DNA of 64,000 bases from Nocardiopsis suaedae (GCF_027706745.1 NZ_JAQFWP010000001.1:186001-250000), one strand, 5' to 3'; shown: positions 9,929-18,801, numbered from the stretch's first letter. A program made the numbers and translations. The notes: generated by a model not told the origin, from the sequence alone.

Positions 9929-10431
9929 GGGGGTACCTCCGTTCATCGGTTCGTGTCCAGTGGCCGAGAGAGCCGTGGCCACCGTTCGCATCCTGCGCCG
10001 TCGGTCCCCGGCGCCGGTGGACGCGGGCCCGGGGCGGGCGTGTCCCGCCGTGGCCTCTGTTGGAGTGGTGTGATTCCCGTGCGGCCGGGTCGACCCGCCG
10101 GTCACGGCCCGGGACGGCCGATGACGTGACCGGCGCCCCGTCCTTCGGCGCCCCGCCCTTCGGCGAGGCGGCCTCCGGCCGTTCGCCGAGGCGGTCGCGA
10201 CCGGTGAAGGTTCCACCACGCCACCCTCCAACGGACACCATCCCGCCGCCCCGTTGAGGGACATCCGCAGGACCGGCGGCCCACGGGCCCACCAGGTGGC
10301 CCGCCTCCCTCTCTGTCGCTCTCTGACGCCGCGTTGTCGCTTGCATTCCGCTGACCCGCCGTGCGGCCGGGGACCGGTCGCACGGGCGCGGGCGCCGTTC
10401 GACGGGGAGGCGTCGCCGCCGCCACGGCCTC
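9929..10431. other. Non-coding gap between pcaB and pcaD
   Basis: No convincing reading frame on either strand and no copy of the GTTCG-N5-AGAAC element. It presumably contains the 3' end of the upper pca message and the pcaDC leader. Confidence 0.4.
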
Positions 10432-11766
10432 CTACCCGGGCCCTTCCGGGCGGGTGCGGTAGATGTCCAGCGCCGCGTCGATGAACGCGTCGGCCGCACC
10501 CAGGTACGCCGTCGGGTCCAACAGCTCCCGGATCCGCTCAGGGGTGCGGCGCCCGGCCAGCCTCCGGTCGAGGACCGCGGCCAGGTCCGCCCCCGGCTCG
10601 GCCGCCTCCCGGCAGGCCTCCCGCACCAGGTCGTGGGCGTCCAGCCGGCCCAGCTCGGGGGCCAGATCGGAGGCCACCCGCTCGGCCATCGGCAGCCCGC
10701 CCGACAGCTCCAGGTTGGCGCGCATCCGCTCCGGGTCCACCTCCAGCCGTTCCAGGGCGTCGGCCGTCCACGCCGCCGCCGACCCGGTCGCGCACAGCAG
10801 CCGGTCGAAGGACTGCCACTCGGCCTGCCAGGCCCCCGCCGCGCGCTGGTGCGGCTGGTGGATCTGCGCGGTGAGCAGCGTCGCGACCAGCCCCGGCACC
10901 TGTTCGGCGCAGGCCCGCGCCGACACCGCCGCCACCGGGTTGCGCTTGTGCGGCATCGCCGATGACCCGCCGACCCCCGCACCGGCCGCCTCGGCGACCT
11001 CGCCGACCTCGGTCTGCGCCAGCAGCACCAGGTCCCCGGAGACCTTGCCGCAGGCCGCCGCCGTCCGCGCCGCCGCCGACGCCACCGCCGTCAGCGGGCC
11101 CCGGTCGGTGTGCCACGGCAGGGCCGGGCGGGCCAGCCCCAGCCGGTCGGCGAAGGCGGCGACGACCGCCGGGCCGTGGTCGCCCAGCGAGGCCAGTGTG
11201 CCCGCCGCACCGCCCAACTGCGCCGGGGTGCGCTCCAGCTCGGTGCGCAAGGCGTCGGCCGCCCCCGTCACCGCGTGCAACCACCCGGCCGCGACCAGGC
11301 CGAACGTGGTCGGCAGGGCCTGTTGGAGCAGGGTGCGGCCCGGCATCACCGTCCGCCGGTGCTCCTCGGCCAGCCCGGCCAGCGCGCACGCGGCCCGGTC
11401 GGCCTCGGCGAGGACGGCGCCACCGGCGCGGCGGGCCACCAGCACCGCGGCGGTGTCCATGACGTCCTGGCTGGTCGCCCCCTGGTGCACGTGCCGCGCC
11501 GCGGACCCCTCCACGGCCCGGGTCAGCTCCCGGACCAGCGGGACGACGGGGTTGGCCGAGTCGGCGGCGCCCCGGGCCGCGGCCTCCGCGTCCACGTGGC
11601 CGTCCCTGCGGGCGGCCTCCACGGCCTCGGCGTCGCCGGGTGCGGCCAGGCCGGCCCGGACGAGCGCGTGCACCAGCGCGGACTCGGCGTCGAGCATCGC
11701 CCGGAGCCAGGCCTGCTCGCCGGTCTCCCCCGCGACGGCGCCGCGGGCGAACATGTCCCCGAACAC
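10432..11766 (-). CDS. pcaB: 3-Carboxy-cis,cis-muconate cycloisomerase
   Basis: 444 residues of the fumarase/aspartase superfamily, with signature 'GSSAMPHKRNP' and the upstream block 'HVHQGATSQDVMDTAAVLVARR' (TS...D motif). It cyclises beta-carboxymuconate, the product of the dioxygenase, to gamma-carboxymuconolactone. Start is GTG 11766 with GAGGAG 5 bases before; an open stretch of about 23 codons continues upstream but has no ribosome site. A gap of 232 bases separates it from pcaG on the same strand. Confidence 0.95.
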   Translation of the reverse strand: MFGDMFARGAVAGETGEQAWLRAMLDAESALVHALVRAGLAAPGDAEAVEAARRDGHVDAEAAARGAADSANPVVPLVRELTRAVEGSAARHVHQGATSQDVMDTAAVLVARRAGGAVLAEADRAACALAGLAEEHRRTVMPGRTLLQQALPTTFGLVAAGWLHAVTGAADALRTELERTPAQLGGAAGTLASLGDHGPAVVAAFADRLGLARPALPWHTDRGPLTAVASAAARTAAACGKVSGDLVLLAQTEVGEVAEAAGAGVGGSSAMPHKRNPVAAVSARACAEQVPGLVATLLTAQIHQPHQRAAGAWQAEWQSFDRLLCATGSAAAWTADALERLEVDPERMRANLELSGGLPMAERVASDLAPELGRLDAHDLVREACREAAEPGADLAAVLDRRLAGRRTPERIRELLDPTAYLGAADAFIDAALDIYRTRPEGPG

Positions 11767-11998
11767 GGCTGCTCCTCCTCGATCGTGGCCGGTCGTCGGC
11801 AGGTGGCCGACCGGTGGTCGTCCTGGTCGCATCATCGCCGGGCGCTCCGCCGCCGGACCAGGGGTGTTCCGGGCCTTCTCCGGAAAAGGCGGCCGCGGGC
11901 GGGACGGCCCGGTTCCGAGAAGCGGTCGGCGGCCGCTCCCCGTAAGGCGCCGGGCCGCGCCACGCCCGCCGGGGCGCGTCCGCCCCCTCCCGCCCGGC

Positions 11999-12589
11999 TC
12001 AGATGTCGAAGAACACCGTCTCCCCCTCCCCTTGGAGGCGGATGTCGAAGCGGTAGCCGTCCTCCGCCGCGACCGCCACCAGGGTCGCGCGCTCCTCGGG
12101 GTCGGTGACGGACGACAGCACCGGGTCCTGCCCGTTCGCCTCCTCCTCGTCGGGGAAGTACAGCCGCGTCACCGTCCGGTGCAGCATCCCGCGCGCGAAG
12201 ACCGACACGTCGATGTGCGGCGCCTGGAGGAGCGGTGGGCCCTGCGGCCCCGGCCCCGGCCCCGGTACCGGACCCGGCAGCGGACCCGGCTTGAGCGTGT
12301 ACACGCCCCACCGGCCCTCGGCGTCGGTCGGGCACCGGCCGAACCCCCGGAACCCGTCATGGCGCACCGCGCCCCGCGGGTCGTCCGGGTGGTCGAACCC
12401 GCCCCCCGGGTCGGCCTGCCACGTCTCGATCAGCGCGTCCGGGACCGGCGCCCCGGCGCCGTCGGTGACCGTTCCCCGCAGCCACACGCCGCCCGGCGCG
12501 CCCTCCCGGAGCGCGTAGGGCCCATCCGGCCACGGCAGCCCGATGTGCAGGAAGGGTCCGACGGTCTGCGAGGGTGTCGTGGGTTCCAT
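11999..12589 (-). CDS. pcaG: Protocatechuate 3,4-dioxygenase alpha subunit
   Basis: 196 residues. 'TPSQTVGPFLHIGL' is the typical start, followed by the intradiol-dioxygenase barrel 'RGTVTDGAGAPVPDALIETWQADPGG' and 'APHIDVSVFARGMLHRTVTRLYFPDE'. The alpha subunit lacks the full set of iron ligands found in PcaH and completes the active-site pocket of the alpha-beta pair. An unusual Pro-Gly repeat (about residues 105-120) sits before the 'PPLLQAPHI' segment. Its ATG overlaps the pcaH stop as TGATG. Confidence 0.95.
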   Translation of the reverse strand: MEPTTPSQTVGPFLHIGLPWPDGPYALREGAPGGVWLRGTVTDGAGAPVPDALIETWQADPGGGFDHPDDPRGAVRHDGFRGFGRCPTDAEGRWGVYTLKPGPLPGPVPGPGPGPQGPPLLQAPHIDVSVFARGMLHRTVTRLYFPDEEEANGQDPVLSSVTDPEERATLVAVAAEDGYRFDIRLQGEGETVFFDI

Positions 12590-13362
12590 CAGTCGTCGTC
12601 CTCCAGCGCCAGCTCGTGCTCGAACACCGTCGACTCGCGCCCGCGCAGCACGATGTCCCACGTGTACGCCAGCGCCCACTCCGGTTGGGTGCGGGCGTGG
12701 TCGTAGCGCGCCACCAGCCGTTCGCGGGCCTGCGGGTCGGGGATGGAGTTCCACATGGGGTCCTGGAAGAACAGCGGGTCGCCGGGGAAGTACATCTGCG
12801 TCACCAGCCGCTGGGTGAACGCCCTCCCGAACAGGGAGAAGTGGATGTGCGCGGGCCGCCAGGCGTTGTCGTGGTTCTTCCACGGGTAGGCGCCGGGGCG
12901 CACCGTGGTGAAGGAGTACCGCCCGTCGGCATCGGTGACCGTCCGGCCCACCCCGGTGAAGTTCGGGTCGAGCGGGCACGGCCAATTGTCGCCCTTGTGC
13001 CGGTACCGGCCCCCGGCGTTGGCCTGCCAGACCTCCACGAGGGTGTGCGGCACCGGGCGCCCGTCGGCGTCCAGCACCCGCCCCTGCACGGTGATCCGCT
13101 GGCCCTGGGGCTCGCCGTCGTGCTGGCGGGTCAGGTCGTGGTCCAGCGGTCCGACCCGGTCCTCGCCCAGCAGCGGCCCGGTGATCTCGGTCAGCAGGTG
13201 CGGCAGCACCTTCAGCGGTCGCTGCGGGTGGCGCAGCGCGGTACTGCGGTACCCGGGGTAGTCCAGCGGCGGGTGAACACCGGGGTCCCGGCGGTAGCCC
13301 GGGACGGCGGCGGTGTCCTGGCCCGCGTCCGTGCCCTGTCCGGCAGCCGTGTCCTGGCCCAT
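12589..13362 (-). CDS. pcaH: Protocatechuate 3,4-dioxygenase beta subunit
   Basis: 257 residues. The four non-haem Fe(III) ligands can be placed: Tyr120 (GGRYRHK), Tyr159 (GAYPW), His172 and His174 (PAHIHFSLFG). Their spacing (39, 13 and 2) matches Tyr408/Tyr447/His460/His462 of the Pseudomonas enzyme. It opens the ring of protocatechuate with O2 to give 3-carboxy-cis,cis-muconate. The first 20 residues are a Gly/Gln/Asp/Thr-rich leader not seen in most homologues. ATG 13362 has AGAGGAG upstream; pcaF ends 14 bases before. Confidence 0.97.
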   Translation of the reverse strand: MGQDTAAGQGTDAGQDTAAVPGYRRDPGVHPPLDYPGYRSTALRHPQRPLKVLPHLLTEITGPLLGEDRVGPLDHDLTRQHDGEPQGQRITVQGRVLDADGRPVPHTLVEVWQANAGGRYRHKGDNWPCPLDPNFTGVGRTVTDADGRYSFTTVRPGAYPWKNHDNAWRPAHIHFSLFGRAFTQRLVTQMYFPGDPLFFQDPMWNSIPDPQARERLVARYDHARTQPEWALAYTWDIVLRGRESTVFEHELALEDDD

Positions 13363-13376
13363 GGTCCTGGCTCCTC

Positions 13377-14552
13377 TCACGCGTGCAGCACGGCGGCCAG
13401 GCCCTGCCCGACGCCGATGCAGATGGCGGCCAGCCCCCACCCGCCGCCGCGGCGGCGCAGCTCGTGGGCGAGCGAGCCCAGGATGCGCGCCCCGGAGGCG
13501 CCCAGCGGGTGGCCGATGGCGATGGCCCCGCCGTTGGGGTTGACGATGTCCGGGTCCAGCCCGTCCCAGCTGCGCACGCACGCCAGGGCCTGGGCGGCGA
13601 ACGCCTCGTTGAGCTCGACCGCCGCCAGGTCGCCCCAGCCGATCCCGGCCCGGCGGAGCGCGGTCTCGGCGGCCGCGACCGGGCCCACGCCGAACCGGTT
13701 CGGCTCGACGGCGGCCACGCCCCGGCTGACGATGCGCGCCAGCGGCTCGCGCCCCGCCGCCCGCGCCGCCTCGGCGTCGCCGACCAGCACCGCGGCGGCG
13801 CCGTCGTTGAGCGGGGAGGCGTTGCCCGCGGTGATGGTGCCGTCGGTGCGGAAGGCGGGCTTGAGCCCGGCCAGCTTCTCGGCGGAGGTCTCGCGGACGC
13901 TCTCGTCGCGCTCCAGCTCCACCCCGGGGACGTCCACCACCTCGTCGGCGAAGACGCCCTTGGCCCAGGCGGCGGCCGCGCGCTCGTGGCTGCGCAGCGC
14001 GAACGCGTCCTGCTCCTCGCGTGCGATCCCGAACTCGTCCGCGATCTGCTCGGTGCACTCGCCCAGGGACGCCGTCCAGGCGGGCTCCATTCGCGGGTTG
14101 ACCATCCGCCAGCCCAGGGTGGTGGAGTGCAGGGTCCCGTGCCCGGCGGGGAAGCCCTTCTCGGGCTTGGTCATCACCCACGGGGCGCGGCTCATCGACT
14201 CCACGCCCCCGGCGACCACGAGGGACGCGTCACCCACGGCCACCGCCCGGTTGGCGGCGATGACCGCCTCCAGCCCCGACCCGCACAGCCGGTTCAGGGT
14301 GGCCCCGGGGACGCTGACGGGCAGCCCGGCCAGGAGCGCCGCCATCCGCGCCACGTTGCGGTTGTCCTCCCCGGCGCCGTTGGCGTCGCCGAAGTAGACG
14401 TCGTCGACGGCGGCGGGGTCGAGCCCGGGCGAGCGCGCGGTGAGGCCGGAGACGGCGTGGGCGGCCAGGTCGTCGGGGCGGACGCCGGACAGGGCGCCGC
14501 CGTAGCGCCCGAACGGGGTGCGGACGGCGTCGATGACGAACACATCGTTCAC
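13377..14552 (-). CDS. pcaF: 3-Oxoadipyl-CoA thiolase
   Basis: 391 residues. Thiolase landmarks are complete: nucleophilic Cys90 in 'LNRLCGSGLEA', 'NEAFAAQALA', 'NPNGGAIAIGHPLGASGAR' with the catalytic His, and a C-terminal 'CIGVGQG' with the second Cys. It splits 3-oxoadipyl-CoA into succinyl-CoA and acetyl-CoA, the last step of the pathway. 'VYFGDANGAGEDNRNVARM' near residue 60 is the pattern seen in PcaF-type thiolases. It lies between pcaJ and pcaH on the same strand. Confidence 0.95.
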   Translation of the reverse strand: MNDVFVIDAVRTPFGRYGGALSGVRPDDLAAHAVSGLTARSPGLDPAAVDDVYFGDANGAGEDNRNVARMAALLAGLPVSVPGATLNRLCGSGLEAVIAANRAVAVGDASLVVAGGVESMSRAPWVMTKPEKGFPAGHGTLHSTTLGWRMVNPRMEPAWTASLGECTEQIADEFGIAREEQDAFALRSHERAAAAWAKGVFADEVVDVPGVELERDESVRETSAEKLAGLKPAFRTDGTITAGNASPLNDGAAAVLVGDAEAARAAGREPLARIVSRGVAAVEPNRFGVGPVAAAETALRRAGIGWGDLAAVELNEAFAAQALACVRSWDGLDPDIVNPNGGAIAIGHPLGASGARILGSLAHELRRRGGGWGLAAICIGVGQGLAAVLHA

Positions 14553-14601
14553 GGTGGGGCCTCCAGGGGGCGGTCGGGGCGGGCGTGGACGGCGGGCGGG
14601 G

Positions 14602-15384
14602 TCAGCCCCGCCCGGTGAGCGAGCGCAGCACCGCCAGCTCGTGCGGTTCGGGGGCGGGGGTGGTGGCCAGGTCCGGGGCGACGGCCAGGTCCCACCCGGT
14701 GGCCTCGCGCGCCTGTTCGGCGGTGACGCCCGGGTGCACGGAGGTGAGCACGAGCTCGCGGGTGGCGGGGTCGGGCTCCAGGACCCCCAGGTCGGTGATG
14801 ACGCGCACCGGCCCGGCGCCGCGCAGCCCCAGGCGCTCCCGGTCGCCGGGGCCGCCGCCGTGGCCGACCGAGGTGGTGAAGTCGACCCGTTCGACGAAGG
14901 TGCGGGGGCTCTGCCGCACGATCACGATGACCCGCCCGCAGGAGGCGGCGATCTCGGGGGCACCGCCGGCGCCGGGAAGGCGCACCGCGGGGGCGTCGTA
15001 GTCGCCGATGGCGGTGGTGTTGATGTTGCCGAACCGGTCGATCTGGGCGGCGCCGAGGAAGCCGGTGTCGATCCGCCCGGCCTGCAGCCAGTAGTTGAAC
15101 ACCTCGGTGACCGGGACGACGCTGTCGGCGGTCTCGGCCAGTTCACCGTCGCCGATGGACAGCGGGAGCGTGTCGGGGGAGGCGCCCAGGGTGCCCGACT
15201 CGTAGACCATCCACAGGTCCGGGGCGTGCGTGCGGCGGGCCAGGTTGGCGGCGGTGCTGGGCAGGCCGATGCCGACGAAGCAGGAGGAGCCGTCGGCCAG
15301 GGCGCGGGCGGCGGTGACCGTCATGACCTCGTCGGCGTCGGCCGTGGAGGGGGAGGGGGAGAGCGGGGAAGCGGTGGCGGTCAT
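14602..15384 (-). CDS. pcaJ: 3-Oxoadipate CoA-transferase beta subunit
   Basis: 260 residues, family I CoA-transferase. The catalytic glutamate is Glu62 in 'VYESGTLG'; 'GIGLPSTAANLARR' and 'GFLGAAQIDRFGNINTT' are family blocks. With PcaI it moves CoA from succinyl-CoA to 3-oxoadipate. The ATG overlaps the pcaI stop (ATGA), as expected for subunits made in equal amounts. Confidence 0.92.
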   Translation of the reverse strand: MTATASPLSPSPSTADADEVMTVTAARALADGSSCFVGIGLPSTAANLARRTHAPDLWMVYESGTLGASPDTLPLSIGDGELAETADSVVPVTEVFNYWLQAGRIDTGFLGAAQIDRFGNINTTAIGDYDAPAVRLPGAGGAPEIAASCGRVIVIVRQSPRTFVERVDFTTSVGHGGGPGDRERLGLRGAGPVRVITDLGVLEPDPATRELVLTSVHPGVTAEQAREATGWDLAVAPDLATTPAPEPHELAVLRSLTGRG

Positions 15385-16241
15385 GCGGTCTGTTCCTCCC
15401 TGTCCTCGCCGGGCGCCCGGTCCGGGGTCCGGGGGCCGCCCGCGGCGCCGAACACCTCGTCCCGGAGCCAGGCCGTGAAGCGGTCGCGGTCCCGGCCGAC
15501 GGCGTCCCAGGCGCGGTAGGCGTCATTGTCGCGGACGTAGTACCCGTGGGCATAGGAGGGGCGCGCCCCTCCGGGGACGGGGGAGACCGCGCTGACCACC
15601 CGTGAGGGCAGGACGACCTGGCCGGGGACCGGCTCCAGCTCGTCGACGACCTCCTCGACGGTGACCAGGGCGCGGTCGGCGGCCAGCACCGCCTCCTTCT
15701 GCACCCCGGTGATGCCCCACATCTGCACGTTGCCGGAGCGGTCGGCGCGCTGGGCGTGCACGATCGCCACGTCGGGGTTGAGCGCGGGCACCGCGGCCAG
15801 CTCCTCCCCGGTGAAGGGGCAGGTGATGGGCTTGATGGTGGGGGTGCGGCCGACCAGGTCGGTGCCGGCGTAGCCGCGCAGCACGGCGAAGGGCAGCCCG
15901 GCGGCCCCGGCGGCGTAGCGGTTGGCCATCCCGGCGTGGCTGTGCTCCTCCAGCTCCAGGGGGCGGGGCCAGCCGTTGACGACGGCGTCGCGGAAGCGGT
16001 GCAGCGAGCCCACCCCGGGGTTGCCGCCCCAGGAGAAGACGAGCCGGCGGGCGCACCCGGCGCCGATCATGCGGTCGTAGACGATGTCGGGGGTCATCCG
16101 CACCAGGGTCAGGTCACGCCGCCCCTGCCGGATGACCTCGTGGCCGGCCTCCACCGGGATGAGGTGGGTGAACCCCTCCATGGCGACCGTGTCCCCGTCG
16201 CGGACGAGCTCGGCCACGGCCCGGTCCAACGGCAGGATCAT
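15381..16241 (-). CDS. pcaI: 3-Oxoadipate CoA-transferase alpha subunit
   Basis: 286 residues. 'LVRDGDTVAMEGFTHLIPVEAGHEVIRQ' and 'RLVFSWGGNPGVGSLHRFRDAV' are typical of family I CoA-transferase alpha subunits of the PcaI/glutaconate-like branch, which are longer than short bacterial PcaI proteins. The neighbours pcaJ and pcaF fix the role. It is the first gene of the pca operon; ATG 16241 has GAGAGGGGG upstream, and a GTTCG-N5-AGAAC palindrome lies 33-47 bases before the start. Confidence 0.92.
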   Translation of the reverse strand: MILPLDRAVAELVRDGDTVAMEGFTHLIPVEAGHEVIRQGRRDLTLVRMTPDIVYDRMIGAGCARRLVFSWGGNPGVGSLHRFRDAVVNGWPRPLELEEHSHAGMANRYAAGAAGLPFAVLRGYAGTDLVGRTPTIKPITCPFTGEELAAVPALNPDVAIVHAQRADRSGNVQMWGITGVQKEAVLAADRALVTVEEVVDELEPVPGQVVLPSRVVSAVSPVPGGARPSYAHGYYVRDNDAYRAWDAVGRDRDRFTAWLRDEVFGAAGGPRTPDRAPGEDREEQTA

Positions 16242-16273
16242 CGCGCCCCCTCTCGTTCGGATAGCGCATCATT

Positions 16274-16288
16274 GTTCTCTTTGCGAAC
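16274..16288. promoter_or_regulatory. Candidate PcaR operator at pcaI
   Basis: Read on the minus strand: GTTCGCAAAGAGAAC. It shares all ten outer bases with the sites at 17599 and 17745. A further half-site (GTTCG at 16256-16260, plus strand) lies on the pcaI side, giving three half-sites, as known for IclR-type pca/pob regulators. Confidence 0.65.
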
Positions 16289-16519
16289 GCCTTGGACGTT
16301 ACTGGCGCCCGGACCGTCGGTCAAGGCGGGAGGGGGGCGATGGCGCTGTCGGGCGGCGGGCGTGTGCGTGGTCACTGGGCAGGGCGGCGACGGCGGGATC
16401 GGGGCGGTTCCCCGGCCCTGCCTGCCGTCCATTGGGTCCCTCGCGGTCCGGGCGGGCGGGGCGGCTCGGCGGGCGGGGCGCCCGCGTCCGTGGCGGCCGC
16501 CAGGCATGGGGCCGTTCGT

Positions 16520-16577
16520 CGAGATCCGCCTGGTAGTTGGTATTCGGGCGTGGATTCCAACAACCAGGCGCATCTCG
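16520..16577. repeat. Long imperfect hairpin between pcaR and pcaI
   Basis: Arms 16520-16540 and 16557-16577 pair at 19 of 21 positions and extend inward with mismatches to a loop of about 6 bases. It lies downstream of pcaR, about 165 bases past the stop, and upstream of the pcaI promoter. It may be a terminator for pcaR or a structured leader. The rest of 16289-16743 shows no gene. Confidence 0.6.
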
Positions 16578-16743
16578 GCGCGGGCCGCTGTCCGTTCCTT
16601 CCGGGGCCGGGCTCCCGGAGCAGTGCGGTGTCCAGGATGTCCGATTCTGGAGGGGGCTGGAGTCCGCCGATCCGCTGCCCGGCTGGAACCCGTGAGCGGG
16701 GGCCTGCTCGGCCGCCCCTCCTCCCGGCGGCGGGTGCCGGGCG

Positions 16744-17574
16744 CTACGCCCGTGCCGGGCCCGAGGTGCGGGAGGCGATCTCCAGGTCGGCTTCGACACG
16801 GGCGACCGTGGCCAGCAGCGACGGCAGGATCTCGGTGCGCAGGCCGCGCACCGGCATGCGGCTGGCCTGGACCGACACGTTGGCGGCGGCCACGACCCGG
16901 CCCTCGCGGTCGCGGATCGGGGCGGCCACCGACCGCAGGCCCTCCTCCAGCTCCTGGTCCACGATGGCCCATCCCTGGGCGCGCACCCGGTCCAGTTCCG
17001 TGCGCAGGGCCGCGGCGTCGGCGACGGTGTGCGCGGTGAGCGCGGGCACCTCCAGCCGGGCCAGGTAGGCCTCCAGCTCGGCGTCGGGCCGCCCGGCCAG
17101 CAGCACCCGGCCCATGGAGGTCACGCAGGCCGGGAAGCGCGTCCCGACGCTGATCGCGACCGTCATGATCCGGGAGGTCGCGGCGCGCGCCACGTACACC
17201 ACGTCGTCGCCGTCCAGGACGGAGACCGACGACGACTCGCGGACCTCGGCGGCCAGCGCCTGCAGGTGCGGCTGGGCCACCTCGGGCAGCCCCGCCGCGG
17301 ACAGGTACGCGTACCCCAGCTCCAGCACGCGCGGGGTGAGCGCGAACAGGCGGCCGTCGAAGCGCACGTACCCCAGGTCGGCCAGGGTGAGCAGGAAGCG
17401 GCGGGCGGCCGCGCGGGTCAGCCCGGTGGCGCGGGCGACCTCGCTCAGCGTCATCTCCGGCCGCTCGGCGGAGAAGGCCCGGACGACCCCGAGGCCGCGC
17501 TCCAGGGACTGGACGAAGTGGTCGCCGCGCGGCCCGGGTGCGCCGGCGCCGGCGTCGGAGTCGGTGTCGGACAT
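16744..17574 (-). CDS. pcaR: IclR-family regulator, PcaR/PcaU type
   Basis: 276 residues. The N-terminal winged helix is 'QSLERGLGVVRAFSAERPEMTLSEVARATGLTRAAARRFLLTLADLGYV' (about residues 21-75). The C-terminal effector domain has 'LPEVAQPHLQALAAEVRESSSVSVLDGDDVVYVARA', 'SVGTRFPACVTSMGRVLLAG' and 'VDQELEEGLRSVAAPI', the pattern of PcaR/PcaU/PobR. The expected effector is 3-oxoadipate or protocatechuate. It is followed, after a 502-base gap, by the pca operon on the same strand, and a palindrome of the same class lies upstream of its own start. Family is sure; the exact effector is inferred. Confidence 0.9.
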   Translation of the reverse strand: MSDTDSDAGAGAPGPRGDHFVQSLERGLGVVRAFSAERPEMTLSEVARATGLTRAAARRFLLTLADLGYVRFDGRLFALTPRVLELGYAYLSAAGLPEVAQPHLQALAAEVRESSSVSVLDGDDVVYVARAATSRIMTVAISVGTRFPACVTSMGRVLLAGRPDAELEAYLARLEVPALTAHTVADAAALRTELDRVRAQGWAIVDQELEEGLRSVAAPIRDREGRVVAAANVSVQASRMPVRGLRTEILPSLLATVARVEADLEIASRTSGPARA

Positions 17575-17598
17575 GCGCTCCCTTTCGGTCCCGGGAAT

Positions 17599-17613
17599 GT
17601 TCTCATACCGAAC
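17599..17613. promoter_or_regulatory. Candidate PcaR operator at pcaR
   Basis: Read on the minus strand: GTTCGGTATGAGAAC, 25 bases before the pcaR start. It shares all ten outer bases (GTTCG and AGAAC) with the other two sites and implies autoregulation. Confidence 0.6.
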
Positions 17614-17718
17614 AGGGTGGGCGCGGGCGGGTGGGCGAGGAGGGGGGCATAGGTCCGGTGGTCCGATCTCGCTACGGATTCACCGGCTGGTCACCGTCGG
17701 TGAGGCCGCCGTACGGGG

Positions 17719-17747
17719 TTGACGCTGGCCGGGGCGTCAATTACGTT
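17719..17747 (+). promoter_or_regulatory. Sigma70-like promoter of the importer operon
   Basis: TTGACG, a 17-base spacer, then TACGTT. The -10 overlaps the GTTCG-N5-AGAAC element at 17745-17759, a position suited to repression. Confidence 0.5.
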
Positions 17748-17759
17748 CGCCAGCAGAAC
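17745..17759. promoter_or_regulatory. Candidate PcaR operator at the importer operon
   Basis: GTTCGCCAGCAGAAC, 80 bases before the first binding-protein start, with another GTTCG half-site at 17764-17768. It is the third copy of the element found at pcaI and pcaR. Confidence 0.6.
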
Positions 17760-17838
17760 GGCCGTTCGCAAGACGCACAAACCCCCCTCTCGGGTGGGCG
17801 CCCCGGCGCCCGCCGCACCCCCTGCGAATGGAGAGCCG

Positions 17839-18801
17839 ATGCGTCACAGACTCCTGTCCGCCGCCGCGGCCGCGGCGGCGCTCGCCCTCGCCGCGAGCGC
17901 CTGCGGCGGCGGAGAGGACGACGGGGACGGAAGGCGCACCATCACGGTCGGCGCCATCCCCATCGTCGACCTCGCCCCCCTGCACCTCGCCGTCGACCAG
18001 GGCTTCTTCGCCGACCGCGGGATCGAGGCGGAGATCCGCAACATGAGCGGCGGCGCCCAGGCCGTCCCCAGCGTGGCCAGCGGCGACCTCGACTTCGCCT
18101 TCGGCAACGTCACCTCCCTGCTGCTCGCGCGCGACGCCGGACTGCCCCTGAAGGTCGTGGCCAACGGCGCGGCCACCACCGGTGAACAGGGCGCCGACGT
18201 GAGCGCCGTCGTCGTCCCCGAGGGCAGCCCGATCACCTCGGCCGAGGACCTGGAGGGCGCCACCGTCGCCGTGAACAACCTGGAGAACATCGGCGACACC
18301 ACCGTGCGCAACTCCGTCCGCAAGGCCGGCGGCGACCCCACCCGGGTCGGGTTCACCGAACTCCCGTTCCCCGACATGCCCGCCGCGTTGGAGAACGAGG
18401 AGGTCGACGCCGCCTGGATGGCCGAACCCTTCCTGACCACCTCCTTGGAGGCGGGCGCCACCGAGGTCGCCTCGAATTTCGTCGACGCCCACCCGAAGCT
18501 GACCATGGCGACCTACTTCACCTCCGAGCAGGTCCTGTCCGAGGACCCGGAGCTGGCCGCCGACTTCACCGCCGCCATGGAGGAGGGCCTGGCCTACGCC
18601 GAGGACAACCCCGACGAAGTGCGGCGCATCCTCGGCGAGTACACCGAGATCGCCCCGGCCGTCATCGAGGAGATCCGGCTGCCCTCGTTCCCGACCGACA
18701 TCAACCGCGAGTCCATCCGCACCATCGCGGACCTCATGGAGGAGGACGGCCTGGTGGAGCAGACCCCCGACGTCGACGCGCTGTTCGCGGACGCCGGATG
18801 A
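17839..18801 (+). CDS. NitT/TauT-type ABC substrate-binding lipoprotein, copy 1
   Basis: 320 residues. The signal peptide ends in ASACGGG (lipidated Cys21 or close). 'ITVGAIPIVDLAPLHLAVDQGFFADRGIEAEI' is the SsuA/THI5-like opening; 'GDLDFAFGNVTSLLLARDAGLPLKVV' and 'VNNLENIGDTTVRNSVRKAGGDP' follow. Proteins of this class bind small organic anions such as taurine, sulfonates, aromatic carboxylates or thiamine precursors. Start ATG 17839 has GGAGAG upstream. It is the first gene of an operon with two permeases, an ATPase, a benzoylformate decarboxylase and an aldehyde dehydrogenase, so an aryl-glyoxylate or mandelate-like ligand is likely (inference). Confidence 0.88.
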   Translation: MRHRLLSAAAAAAALALAASACGGGEDDGDGRRTITVGAIPIVDLAPLHLAVDQGFFADRGIEAEIRNMSGGAQAVPSVASGDLDFAFGNVTSLLLARDAGLPLKVVANGAATTGEQGADVSAVVVPEGSPITSAEDLEGATVAVNNLENIGDTTVRNSVRKAGGDPTRVGFTELPFPDMPAALENEEVDAAWMAEPFLTTSLEAGATEVASNFVDAHPKLTMATYFTSEQVLSEDPELAADFTAAMEEGLAYAEDNPDEVRRILGEYTEIAPAVIEEIRLPSFPTDINRESIRTIADLMEEDGLVEQTPDVDALFADAG

